From contig NC_017093.1 of the NCBI RefSeq assembly GCF_000284295.1, forward strand, positions 4,402,001 through 4,466,000: a stretch of 64,000 bases of DNA. The letters are read 5' to 3'. The stretch is from Actinoplanes missouriensis 431 (GTDB taxonomy: Bacteria; Actinomycetota; Actinomycetes; Mycobacteriales; Micromonosporaceae). Shown one piece after another: positions 15,716 through 22,775 of the stretch. The notes under the pieces were generated by a model that did not search any database, was not told the DNA's origin, and worked only from the letters and a program-made list of their open reading frames with translations. The translations under genes were made by a program, and so were the position numbers. How positions within the stretch are numbered: position 1 is the stretch's first letter; each line of letters opens with the position of its first letter.

Positions 15716-15966
15716 CCTCTCTTCACGCTCGGCGCCACGACCTTCTCGCGCCTCCGGTTGATCAGCCCGCGGACAGGGAGCCGCCTGCGATACCTGCGCG
15801 ACGACCCCCTGGAGACGGCCGAGGTCCGCGCCGCGGCCGCACCGCGCAGACTGGTCTTTGATAGCGCCGGATCAGCGGATCAACCAGTCGGCTGGGGATT
15901 ATTGCCTGATCTGAACTTCGGGCGAACACCATCGCCGATCCCGGATGCGCCGGGAACAATTAATTC
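15716..15966. other. Intergenic stretch without a supported gene
   Basis: A 251-base gap with falling GC toward its 3 prime end (ATTAATTCATG just before 15967). A 70-codon open frame (15758-15970) has no start signal, poor codon bias and no recognisable features. Nothing else was seen. Confidence 0.5.
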
Positions 15967-16755
15967 ATGAGGCAGCTTTCATTGTTCCCCACGAGGCATC
16001 TGCGGGATCCGAAGCTGCGTCGCAATTATTCGCCGGAGGGTGAGGCGTTCCGGCGCGAGCACAAGAGGCACCGCGCGTGGGGTCTGGAGCAGCGCCATGC
16101 CCGGCGGCTGCGCCAGTTGCAGACCGGCGAATCAGCTCACTCGACCGACCCGCGCCCGGCGGGCGGACCCGCCTTCGTCGCTGCCCCGGTGGACACCACG
16201 CCGTTGGAGCAGAGCAGCACCATCGAGACGGTTCCAGCGCGAGACCCGGTGCCTGAGCAGGCGCCAGACCCGCTGTCGGACCCGGTGCCGGAGCAGGGGG
16301 CGCGACCCGACACGGCCCTGGACCTTGGATCCACAAGCCGCCAGGCCCCGCTCACGACGGCTGCCGCCCGCGGACGACGCAGAGCTGCCCGATCCAATTC
16401 TGCCCTGTTTGGAGCCACCCAATTCAGGCTTCTTCGGCGTAGCCCGGCTCATAAACTTTCCGCAGATGTGCATTCTTGGAAAATGAGGGCATTCGTCAGC
16501 TCGGTGCCGAGACAGACTCTCCACCGCCTCGAAAAGCAGCACAATGGTAAGCGCGGGCCTCCGAGAAAATTGACGGGCACAAAAATGTCGGGGTCCGAAG
16601 CGAGAGCAGCGAGTCCGCCGTCAGGCGGGCACCTGTTGTCGCGTGCTTCGCCTAAGTGCGTGTTTGAGAGTGCTGTTATCCGGGCGTGCTCAATGTCCGG
16701 CGGCCCTGGCGGATGGCGGGTCGGCCGCGGTCGAGACGGCGGACCATGGTGTTGA
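15967..16755 (+). CDS. Hypothetical basic protein, 3 prime end cut by IS
   Basis: The ATG at 15967 opens a frame whose first about 55 residues are charged and helical (MRQLSLFPTRHLRDPKLRRN, then RREHKRHRAWGLEQRHARRL), followed by a Pro-rich linker. From about 16380 base composition drops and codon bias weakens; a second frame there reads more like protein (ELPDPILPCLEPP). The frame runs on into the IS5-family element at 16656, so its end is artificial. It is probably a degraded or disrupted gene. No family recognised. Confidence 0.4.
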   Translation: MRQLSLFPTRHLRDPKLRRNYSPEGEAFRREHKRHRAWGLEQRHARRLRQLQTGESAHSTDPRPAGGPAFVAAPVDTTPLEQSSTIETVPARDPVPEQAPDPLSDPVPEQGARPDTALDLGSTSRQAPLTTAAARGRRRAARSNSALFGATQFRLLRRSPAHKLSADVHSWKMRAFVSSVPRQTLHRLEKQHNGKRGPPRKLTGTKMSGSEARAASPPSGGHLLSRASPKCVFESAVIRACSMSGGPGGWRVGRGRDGGPWC

Positions 16756-17581
16756 TCGCGGCCCAGCGGATCAATGCCTCAGAAACCGCGGGGTCGCGTT
16801 CATAGTCACGGGCCAGCCGGCGGTGCGCGGTCAGCCACGCGAGGCTGCGCTCGACCACCCACCGCCGGGGATGGACCACGAACCCACGCTGGTCGGCGGG
16901 CTTACGGACGATCTCGATGGTGGTCTTGAGCGTTTCGGCAGCCCAGTCGACCAACCGGCCGGCGAAGCCCTGATCGGCGAACACGTGCCGGATCGACGTG
17001 GTCAGGTACGTCGACAGCAAGGTCGTCTTCGCGCCGTCGCGGTCCTGCCAGGACGCTGACATCACGCAGACTACGACCAGCAGGCCAAGAGTGTCAGTGA
17101 CGATGAACCGCTTACGTCCGTTGATCTTCTTCCCGGCGTCGTAGCCGCGGCTGTCGCTGCCGACGGTGTCGGCGGCCTTGACCGACTGCGAGTCGATGAC
17201 ACCGGCCGACGGCTCGGCTTCGCGGCCCTCGGCCAGGCGGACCTGCTCCCGCAACTCTTCCAGGATGCGCTCGGTGACCTGGCGTTTCTCCCACTGCTGG
17301 AACTGCCAGTACACGGTCTGCCAAGGCGGGAAGTCGACCGGTAGCTGCCGCCACGAGCAACCGCTGCGGACCACGTACAAGATCGCATCAACGATCGCCC
17401 TGCGCGGATGCTTCGGGATCCGGCCCGGCGACTTGATCAACGAGAGCATCGGCTCCACGATCTCCCACTGCTCGTCAGTCAGGTCAGACGGGTACCGACG
17501 CTCACGCTCCACCACGCCAGCTTCAGACCACTCTCGCCGCACCCAGGGACACGCCGTGCGACACCACACTCAAACACTCAC
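16656..17581 (-). mobile_element. IS5-family insertion sequence, 926 bp
   Basis: Terminal inverted repeats of about 21 bases: left GTGCGTGTTTGAGAGTG, right (reverse complement) GTGAGTGTTTGAGTGTG, continuing with matches to TGT. Both ends are flanked by TAA (16653-16655 and 17582-17584), a 3-base target duplication as in the IS1031-type branch of IS5. One complete transposase fills it. The intact ends and gene suggest a recent insertion. Confidence 0.88.
16676..17515 (-). CDS. IS5-family DDE transposase
   Basis: About 279 residues. N-terminal DUF4096-like region (YPSDLTDEQWEIVEPML, then GCSWRQLPVDFPPWQTVYW), then a DDE_Tnp_1 core: first Asp in GVIDSQSVKA, second in FADQGFAG, and Glu in VVERSLAWL with the downstream R-rich helix typical of IS5. 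GTG at 17515 gives VVERERRYPS; another GTG follows at once. It has no frameshift or stop and should be functional. Confidence 0.92.
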   Translation of the reverse strand: MVERERRYPSDLTDEQWEIVEPMLSLIKSPGRIPKHPRRAIVDAILYVVRSGCSWRQLPVDFPPWQTVYWQFQQWEKRQVTERILEELREQVRLAEGREAEPSAGVIDSQSVKAADTVGSDSRGYDAGKKINGRKRFIVTDTLGLLVVVCVMSASWQDRDGAKTTLLSTYLTTSIRHVFADQGFAGRLVDWAAETLKTTIEIVRKPADQRGFVVHPRRWVVERSLAWLTAHRRLARDYERDPAVSEALIRWAAINTMVRRLDRGRPAIRQGRRTLSTPG

Positions 17582-17594
17582 TAAGATCCGCAAC

Positions 17595-17870
17595 GTGCCC
17601 GTCATCGATCTTGATTCGCCGCCTGCGGCACGGCCGAGTCGACCCGCACAGCGCCAGCGGCAGCGGCGCAGGAACCGGCGCGCGCTGATCGCGATCGCGG
17701 CGGTGCTCGTTCTCTTCGGTCCTCCCCGCGAGCGCGCCGGCTCTCCCGATCCGGCGGGTGCCGTCACACTGTGCGAGCCGCGTTCCGGTGTGGACTCTTA
17801 CCGCGCGGGAGCGATCGTCCTGGACCCCGCATCAGGCGAGATCCTGCGAGCCGTCGACTGTCCCGGGTGA
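17595..17870 (+). pseudogene. Short PQQ-like or membrane-anchored remnant
   Basis: GTG at 17595 begins 91 codons: a short acidic N-terminus (VPVIDLDSPP), an Arg-rich stretch, one membrane helix (ALIAIAAVLVLFG) and then about 40 outside residues (AGAIVLDPASGEILRAVD). This resembles the first blade of PQQ-like propeller proteins, which are usually several hundred residues, so it looks truncated. It starts 13 bases after the IS end and its 3 prime end overlaps the convergent GGDEF-EAL gene by 39 bases. Confidence 0.5.
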
Positions 17871-20027
17871 GGCCGGGAAGGTGGTTCGGCGCAGCAACTC
17901 GGTGATCTCGTTGGGTCGCTGTGGACGGGCGAACAGCCACCCCTGCCCCGTGTCGCACCCCAGCGCCCGCAAGCGGTCCGCCTGTGGGCGTGTCTCCACC
18001 GCCTCCGCCGTCACCGACAGGCCTATCACATGCGCCAGCCGCACGATCGTCTCCACGATCTGCTCGTCCACGGTGCGCGTCGGGGACGAGCGGTCCGCCG
18101 CCGAAGAGGAGACCGCCGGAGGGGAGGCCGGGGACGACGCTGCCGGGGACGCGGCCGGCGGGGACGCGGCCGGCGGGGACGCGGCCGGCGGGGACGCGGC
18201 CGGCGGGGACGCGGCCGGCGGGGACGCGGCCGGCGGTTGTGCTCCGCGCAGGCCGTCCACGAACGGGCCGGCCAGCTTCAGGATGTGCACCGGCAGGCGA
18301 CGCAGATAGGCCAGATTCGAGTACCCGGTGCCGAAATCGTCGATGGCGATCCGGATTCCCCGCTCCGCGAGAGCCCGCAGCGGCGCCGAGTCGTTGTCCA
18401 TCACGGCGCTCTCGGTGAGCTCCAGCACGAGCAGGGACGGGTCAAGACCCGTACGGGAAAGGATCTTCTCGACGTCGGCCGGCAACGTCGGCTCATGGAC
18501 CTGGGAGACGGTCATGTTGACGCTCACCGACAGATGCGCCGACGGGAAAGCCCGCGCCCAGTACGCGGCCTGCCCGCACGCCTCCTCGAGGACCCAGCTG
18601 CCGAGCGCCAGGATCACCCCGGTCTCCTCGGCGAGCGGGATGAACGCGTCCGGCCCGAGCTCGCCGAGTTCCGGGTGCTTCCAGCGGACCAGGGCCTCGA
18701 CCCCGGTGAGCCGCCCGTCGGCGAGGCTGACCAGCGGCTGGTAGACGAGGGTGAACTCGCGCCGGTCCAGGGCGTCCGGCATGGCGGCGGCCAGGGCGTA
18801 CCGTGCGGCTTGCCGGGCGTCGCGGTCGGCGTCGTAGGTGACGTAACGCCCCCGGCCCTCCGATTTGGCGACGTAGAGGGTCAGGTCGGCGGCTTTCATC
18901 AGCTCGGCGGGGCTGGTGTCCAGGACCGCGCTCTCGACGACGCCGATGCTCGCCGAGATCCGGGTCCGGTGCCGGCCCAGCTGGAACGGCCGGGTCAGGG
19001 CGGCCAGCACGGACGCGGCGAGACGGGTCAGCTCGCCCGGCCCGTCGGGGTCGTCGACGAGCAGCACGAATTCGTCGCCGCTGACCCGCCCGGCGATCTG
19101 GTGCGCCGGCTCGCAGCAGTCCCGCAGCCGGTCGGCGACGGCCACCAGCAGGTCGTCGCCGACCTGGTGCCCGAGGGTGTCGTTGATCCGTTTGAAGCCG
19201 TCCAGGTCGAGGAAGCAGACGCCGACCCGGGCGTCCGGACCGGCCTCGGCGAAGATCCGGTCGAGGCGGTCGGCGATCATCGCCCGGTTCGGCATGCCGG
19301 TGAGCGGGTCGTGGGTGGCCTGGTGCTCGAGCCGGTCCTGCAGGCGCAGCCGGTCGGTGATGTCCTGCACCATGGCGATGGTGAACTCGGGCGCCCCGTC
19401 GTCGTCGCGGATCAGCGACGAGGTCATGTCGGTCCAGACCACGCCGCCGTCGGCCCGGTAGTACGCCTTCTCCAGCCGTACGGCGTCGCGTTTGCCGGCG
19501 ATCAGCTCCTCGTAGAGCAGCCACATGTCGGGCGGGTCGCTGGGGTGCGCGAGGTCCGGCACCCGCAGCCCGGTCATCTCCTCGGCGGTGTAGCCGAGCA
19601 GGTCGGCGAAGGCCTGGTTGACCCGGACGATCTGCCCGTCCATGGTGCTGATGCCGATCCCGACGGCGGCGTTCTGGAAGACCGCGCGCATCCGGGACTC
19701 GCTGGCCCGCAGCGCACGCTCGGCGGCGGCGTGCGCGTCCAGGACGGCGCGGTTGAGGCGTTCCTGCTCGGCCATGGTGGCGGCGCGCAGGGCACGGGCG
19801 TACCCGGCCGCGACCGCCGCCGCTGCCCTTTTGTCGTCCAGGATGCCGATGATCGCCTCGAGCACCGACGGGTCGGTCAGGTGCGCCTCCACCAGGGCGG
19901 CGCCGACCGCGGACGGGTCGTGCGGCAGGAGGGCGGCGAGCCGTTCCAGCAGGGCGTCCAGGTCCGCGGAGTCGAGGGGCACGAACATCGACCGGGTCAG
20001 CTCACGCCGCCACCGCCGGGCGAACAC
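17832..20027 (-). CDS. PAS-GGDEF-EAL cyclic-di-GMP protein
   Basis: A 731-residue cytoplasmic signalling protein: helical N-terminus (1-105), PAS/PAC sensor (about 110-228), GGDEF domain (about 235-400, active-site SGDEF at 316-320), EAL domain (about 415-715). In the EAL domain the EAL triplet (444-446), N504, E536, the Asp pair D563/D564, TAEAVE and the late Gln are present. The usual KxD Asp is Ala586 (LKLAGPF), and a Pro/Ala repeat insert starts near 598. Diguanylate cyclase activity is plausible; phosphodiesterase activity is doubtful. GTG start at 20027; ATG at 19988 is possible. Confidence 0.9.
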   Translation of the reverse strand: MFARRWRRELTRSMFVPLDSADLDALLERLAALLPHDPSAVGAALVEAHLTDPSVLEAIIGILDDKRAAAAVAAGYARALRAATMAEQERLNRAVLDAHAAAERALRASESRMRAVFQNAAVGIGISTMDGQIVRVNQAFADLLGYTAEEMTGLRVPDLAHPSDPPDMWLLYEELIAGKRDAVRLEKAYYRADGGVVWTDMTSSLIRDDDGAPEFTIAMVQDITDRLRLQDRLEHQATHDPLTGMPNRAMIADRLDRIFAEAGPDARVGVCFLDLDGFKRINDTLGHQVGDDLLVAVADRLRDCCEPAHQIAGRVSGDEFVLLVDDPDGPGELTRLAASVLAALTRPFQLGRHRTRISASIGVVESAVLDTSPAELMKAADLTLYVAKSEGRGRYVTYDADRDARQAARYALAAAMPDALDRREFTLVYQPLVSLADGRLTGVEALVRWKHPELGELGPDAFIPLAEETGVILALGSWVLEEACGQAAYWARAFPSAHLSVSVNMTVSQVHEPTLPADVEKILSRTGLDPSLLVLELTESAVMDNDSAPLRALAERGIRIAIDDFGTGYSNLAYLRRLPVHILKLAGPFVDGLRGAQPPAASPPAASPPAASPPAASPPAASPPAASPAASSPASPPAVSSSAADRSSPTRTVDEQIVETIVRLAHVIGLSVTAEAVETRPQADRLRALGCDTGQGWLFARPQRPNEITELLRRTTFPASPGTVDGSQDLA
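18145..18234. repeat. Six perfect 15-bp repeats inside the EAL coding region
   Basis: The unit GGGGACGCGGCCGGC occurs six times head to tail without error (18145-18234) and encodes PPAAS repeats on the minus strand; diverged units continue on both sides. The insert lies in the EAL domain just after the motif that has lost its Asp. Perfect identity suggests recent slippage. Confidence 0.95.
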
Positions 20028-20030
20028 CGG

Positions 20031-20840
20031 TCAACCCTTGCGAGCCACACCGGCGTACGCGCCGACCTGCTCGGGATGCTCGTCGACCGGGTCCTGCGGG
20101 TCGGGCCGCCACTGCGGGATGAACACCAGGCCCGGGTCGACCAGGTCGAACCCGTCGAAGTACGCCGTGATCTCGCCGGCCGTCCGCAGGCTGATCTCGG
20201 TGCCGGTCCGGGACGACAGCCGCTGCGCCTCGATCACCTCGGGCGGCTGGCCGTCGCCGGTGGCGTGCGAGATCAGCAGGTAGCTGCCGGGGGCGAGGGC
20301 CTCCCGCAGCGCCGCCACCGCCGAGCCCGGGTCGTCGGCGTCCGGCACGAAGTGCAGCACCCCGGCCAGCAGCACGGCGACCGGCTCACTGAAGTCGATC
20401 AATTCCAGTTTGCGGGACTCCGCGATGATCCGGTCGGCGTCCCGGACGTCCGCGCAGATCACCCCGGTCCCGCCGACGCCGGCCAGGATGGCCCGGCTGT
20501 GCTCGACGGCGACCGGATCGATGTCGACGTAGACGACCTTCGACCCGGGCGCCGCGTCGAGCGCGATCTCGTGCACGTTGCCGGCCGTGGGGATGCCGGA
20601 GCCGATGTCGAGGAACTGCCGGATGCCCTCGGCTGCCAGGAACCGCACGGCCCGGCGCAGGAAGACCCGGTTGGACCGCATGGTCTCACCGATGTTCGGG
20701 GTCATCGCGGCGATCTGCTCGGCGAGCTGCCGGTCGACGGCGAAGTTGTGCGCCCCGCCGAGGAAGTAGTCGTAGACACGAGCGGCGCTGGGCCGGTTCA
20801 CGTCGATGCCGGCCGGCACCCAGTCGGTCGTCTCGGTCAC
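20031..20840 (-). CDS. SAM-dependent methyltransferase, DUF574 (Methyltransf_19)
   Basis: A 269-residue member of the actinobacterial DUF574 family: N-terminal VNRPSAARVYDYFLGGAHNF, motif I FLDIGSGIPT, acidic motif YVDIDPVAV. These are abundant in Streptomyces and Actinoplanes and mostly of unknown substrate. GTG start at 20840, with TAAGGG 6 bases upstream. The stop is only 4 bases from the GGDEF-EAL start, so the two may be co-transcribed. Confidence 0.9.
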   Translation of the reverse strand: MTETTDWVPAGIDVNRPSAARVYDYFLGGAHNFAVDRQLAEQIAAMTPNIGETMRSNRVFLRRAVRFLAAEGIRQFLDIGSGIPTAGNVHEIALDAAPGSKVVYVDIDPVAVEHSRAILAGVGGTGVICADVRDADRIIAESRKLELIDFSEPVAVLLAGVLHFVPDADDPGSAVAALREALAPGSYLLISHATGDGQPPEVIEAQRLSSRTGTEISLRTAGEITAYFDGFDLVDPGLVFIPQWRPDPQDPVDEHPEQVGAYAGVARKG

Positions 20841-20874
20841 CCGTGCCCCTTAGAACGATCAACGACAGTATTGA

Positions 20875-22014
20875 TCAGCGACCATACCCGAAAATCTTCG
20901 CCGCGAGGTCGGTCATCACCTCGGTCGCTCCCGCGCCGATGCCGAGGATCCGGGTGTCGCGGTAGTGGCGCTCCACTTCGCTCTCCCGCATGTAGCCCAT
21001 GCCGCCGTGCAACTGGACCGCCTCGTCGACCACGTACTTGCAGGTCTCGACGGCCGCGTTCTTCGCCATGCAGACCTCGCCGGCGACGAACTCGCCGGCC
21101 GCGTGCCGCCGGGAGACCTCGCGGGTGTAGGTCCGGGCCAGCTCGATCCGCTGCCGCATCTGGATCAGCTTGTGCTGCACCACCTGCCGGGCGATGAGCG
21201 GTTTGCCGAACGTCTCCCGTTGCCGCGTGTAATCCAAACAAAGATCAAGACAACGCTGCGCGATCGAGTACGCGTGGACAGCCGCGATGATCCGCTCCGG
21301 CACGAAGACCTGGCCGATCAGCATGAACCCGCCGTTCTCCGGCCCGATCAGGTTGGCGGCCGGCACCCGGCAGTCGGTGAACGACAGCTCGGCGGTGTCC
21401 GAGCAGAGCCAGCCCATCTTGTCGAGCTTGCGGGACACCGTGAAGCCGGGCGTGCCCTTCTCGATGACGAGCAGGCTGATCCCGGAGGCGCCGGGTCCGC
21501 CGGTACGCACCGCGGTGGTCACGAAGTCGGCCCGGACCCCGGAGGTGATGAACATCTTCGCGCCGTTGACCACGTAGGAGTCGCCGTCGCGGACCGCCGT
21601 GGTGCGCAGGTGCGCCACATCGGAGCCGGCGTCCGGCTCGGTGATGCCGAGCGCGCTGACCTTCTCGCCGGCCAGGGTGGGGCGGACGAACCGCTCGATC
21701 AGGCCGGTGTCGCCGCTCGCGATGATGTGCGGCAGCGCGATCCCGTGCGTGAAGATCGCCGCGTGCGCGCCGGAGGAGCCGCCGGCTTCGAGGAACGCCT
21801 CGGTCGCGAGCGTCATGTCGACGGTGTCGCCGCCCTCGCCGCCGATCTCCTCGGCGAAGCCGATGCCGTAGAGGCCGGCCTTGGCGACGCTGCGGTGCAC
21901 CTCGCGCGGGATCTGCCCGTCCCGCTCCCAGGCGGGCAGATTCGGGAGGATCTCCCGGCCGACGAACTGCTTCATCGAGGCTTGCAGGGCCGCGCGCTCC
22001 GCGGTTTCGATCAT
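20875..22014 (-). CDS. Acyl-CoA dehydrogenase
   Basis: A 379-residue FAD-dependent acyl-CoA dehydrogenase carrying out the first oxidation of a fatty or branched acyl-CoA. Visible: the substrate/FAD motif ALGITEPDAGSDV, MFITSG, the middle domain, FGKPL, LHGGMGYMRE and the C-terminal IGAGATEVM holding the catalytic Glu. Full length. Its ATG overlaps the TetR gene stop by 4 bases (ATGA-type), so it is translated with the regulator. Confidence 0.93.
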   Translation of the reverse strand: MIETAERAALQASMKQFVGREILPNLPAWERDGQIPREVHRSVAKAGLYGIGFAEEIGGEGGDTVDMTLATEAFLEAGGSSGAHAAIFTHGIALPHIIASGDTGLIERFVRPTLAGEKVSALGITEPDAGSDVAHLRTTAVRDGDSYVVNGAKMFITSGVRADFVTTAVRTGGPGASGISLLVIEKGTPGFTVSRKLDKMGWLCSDTAELSFTDCRVPAANLIGPENGGFMLIGQVFVPERIIAAVHAYSIAQRCLDLCLDYTRQRETFGKPLIARQVVQHKLIQMRQRIELARTYTREVSRRHAAGEFVAGEVCMAKNAAVETCKYVVDEAVQLHGGMGYMRESEVERHYRDTRILGIGAGATEVMTDLAAKIFGYGR

Positions 22015-22652
22015 GCCTGGCTCCTTCGAGGGGTTTCGACGAGGGTGTCCGGGTCACGGCGGCCCAGCAGGATCGCGGCGGCCCGTTTCCAGCGGCGGAT
22101 CAGCAGTTCCCGGCTCGCCAGGTCGCCGCTGACGATGCCGGTCATGGCGAGTCCGGTGAGGACCTCGAACGTGAAGTGGACGACGGTGTCGACGCGCGGG
22201 TCGTCGGTGAGCAGCTCCCGGGCATGGTCCCGCAGCGTCCCGAAGATCTCCTTCTCGACGGCCACCAGGGCGTCGCGCAGGGCCGCGTCGGTGCGGGCGG
22301 CGTTCCACAGTTCGAGAGCGGCCCAGAAGATCGGCGACGAGAAGTGCCGCCACACCGCGTCGATGAACGCGTCGAGCGGTTCCACGCCGGGCGCCACCAT
22401 GCCGATCTCGGTGGCCAGCCCGTCGAGGCGCCGGCGTGCCACGTGCTGCACCGCCGCGACGAGCAGGTCCACCTTCGTCGGGAAGTGGTGCAGCAGCGTG
22501 CCGCGTGGCACGTCCGCCCTGGCCAGGACCTCGGCGGTGGTGGTCTCGGCATAGCCGCGCTCGACCAGGCACTGCACCGTCGCGTCCAGGATCTTCGACC
22601 GGGTCGCCTCACTGCGCTGCGCCTGAGTGCGCCGGCCCTGTTCCGCTGTCAC
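22011..22652 (-). CDS. TetR-family regulator of the acyl-CoA locus
   Basis: A 213-residue TetR regulator with N-terminal HTH (TRSKILDATVQCLVERGYAE, then TTAEVLARADVPRGTLLHHF). The C-terminal ligand domain may sense an acyl-CoA, by analogy with FadR/KstR-type TetR proteins. GTG start; TACGGT ends 7 bases upstream, within an inverted repeat that is probably its own operator. It is divergent from the fusion gene, so it likely controls both directions. Confidence 0.88.
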   Translation of the reverse strand: MTAEQGRRTQAQRSEATRSKILDATVQCLVERGYAETTTAEVLARADVPRGTLLHHFPTKVDLLVAAVQHVARRRLDGLATEIGMVAPGVEPLDAFIDAVWRHFSSPIFWAALELWNAARTDAALRDALVAVEKEIFGTLRDHARELLTDDPRVDTVVHFTFEVLTGLAMTGIVSGDLASRELLIRRWKRAAAILLGRRDPDTLVETPRRSQA

Positions 22653-22657
22653 GGCAG

Positions 22658-22679
22658 TAACCGTACGACTTGACGGTTA
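22658..22679. promoter_or_regulatory. Probable TetR operator of the acyl-CoA locus
   Basis: TAACCGT (22658-22664) and ACGGTTA (22673-22679) form a perfect 7-base inverted repeat with an 8-base spacer. It overlaps the -10 hexamer of the TetR gene, a classical autorepression position. Confidence 0.65.
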
Positions 22680-22719
22680 GTTCGGTCTACTGCAGATTTC
22701 CGGAGCAGGATTCGAGGGC

Positions 22720-22749
22720 TTGTGGTGACACGGGTCACTCGCTTACCGT
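22720..22749 (+). promoter_or_regulatory. Promoter of the fusion gene
   Basis: TTGTGG (22720-22725) and TACCGT (22744-22749) with 18 bases between. GTGAC-ACGG-GTCAC (22725-22738) lies between the boxes and could be a second regulator site. GGGAG precedes the ATG at 22776. Confidence 0.5.
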
Positions 22750-22775
22750 CACGCCAGACTGTTAGGGAGTCGTCT

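Noticed and set aside
15758..15970. 70-codon open frame between the MarR-like gene and the IS island
   Set aside because: No ribosome-binding site or -10 box, weak codon bias and no recognisable feature.
17166..17594. Plus-strand extension of the PQQ-like remnant into the IS
   Set aside because: This part is antisense to the transposase; the GTG at 17595, outside the IS, is the only reasonable start.
18030..21197. 1055-codon plus-strand open frame over the GGDEF-EAL and DUF574 genes
   Set aside because: Runs antisense across two recognised genes and a repeat; no motif or start supports it.
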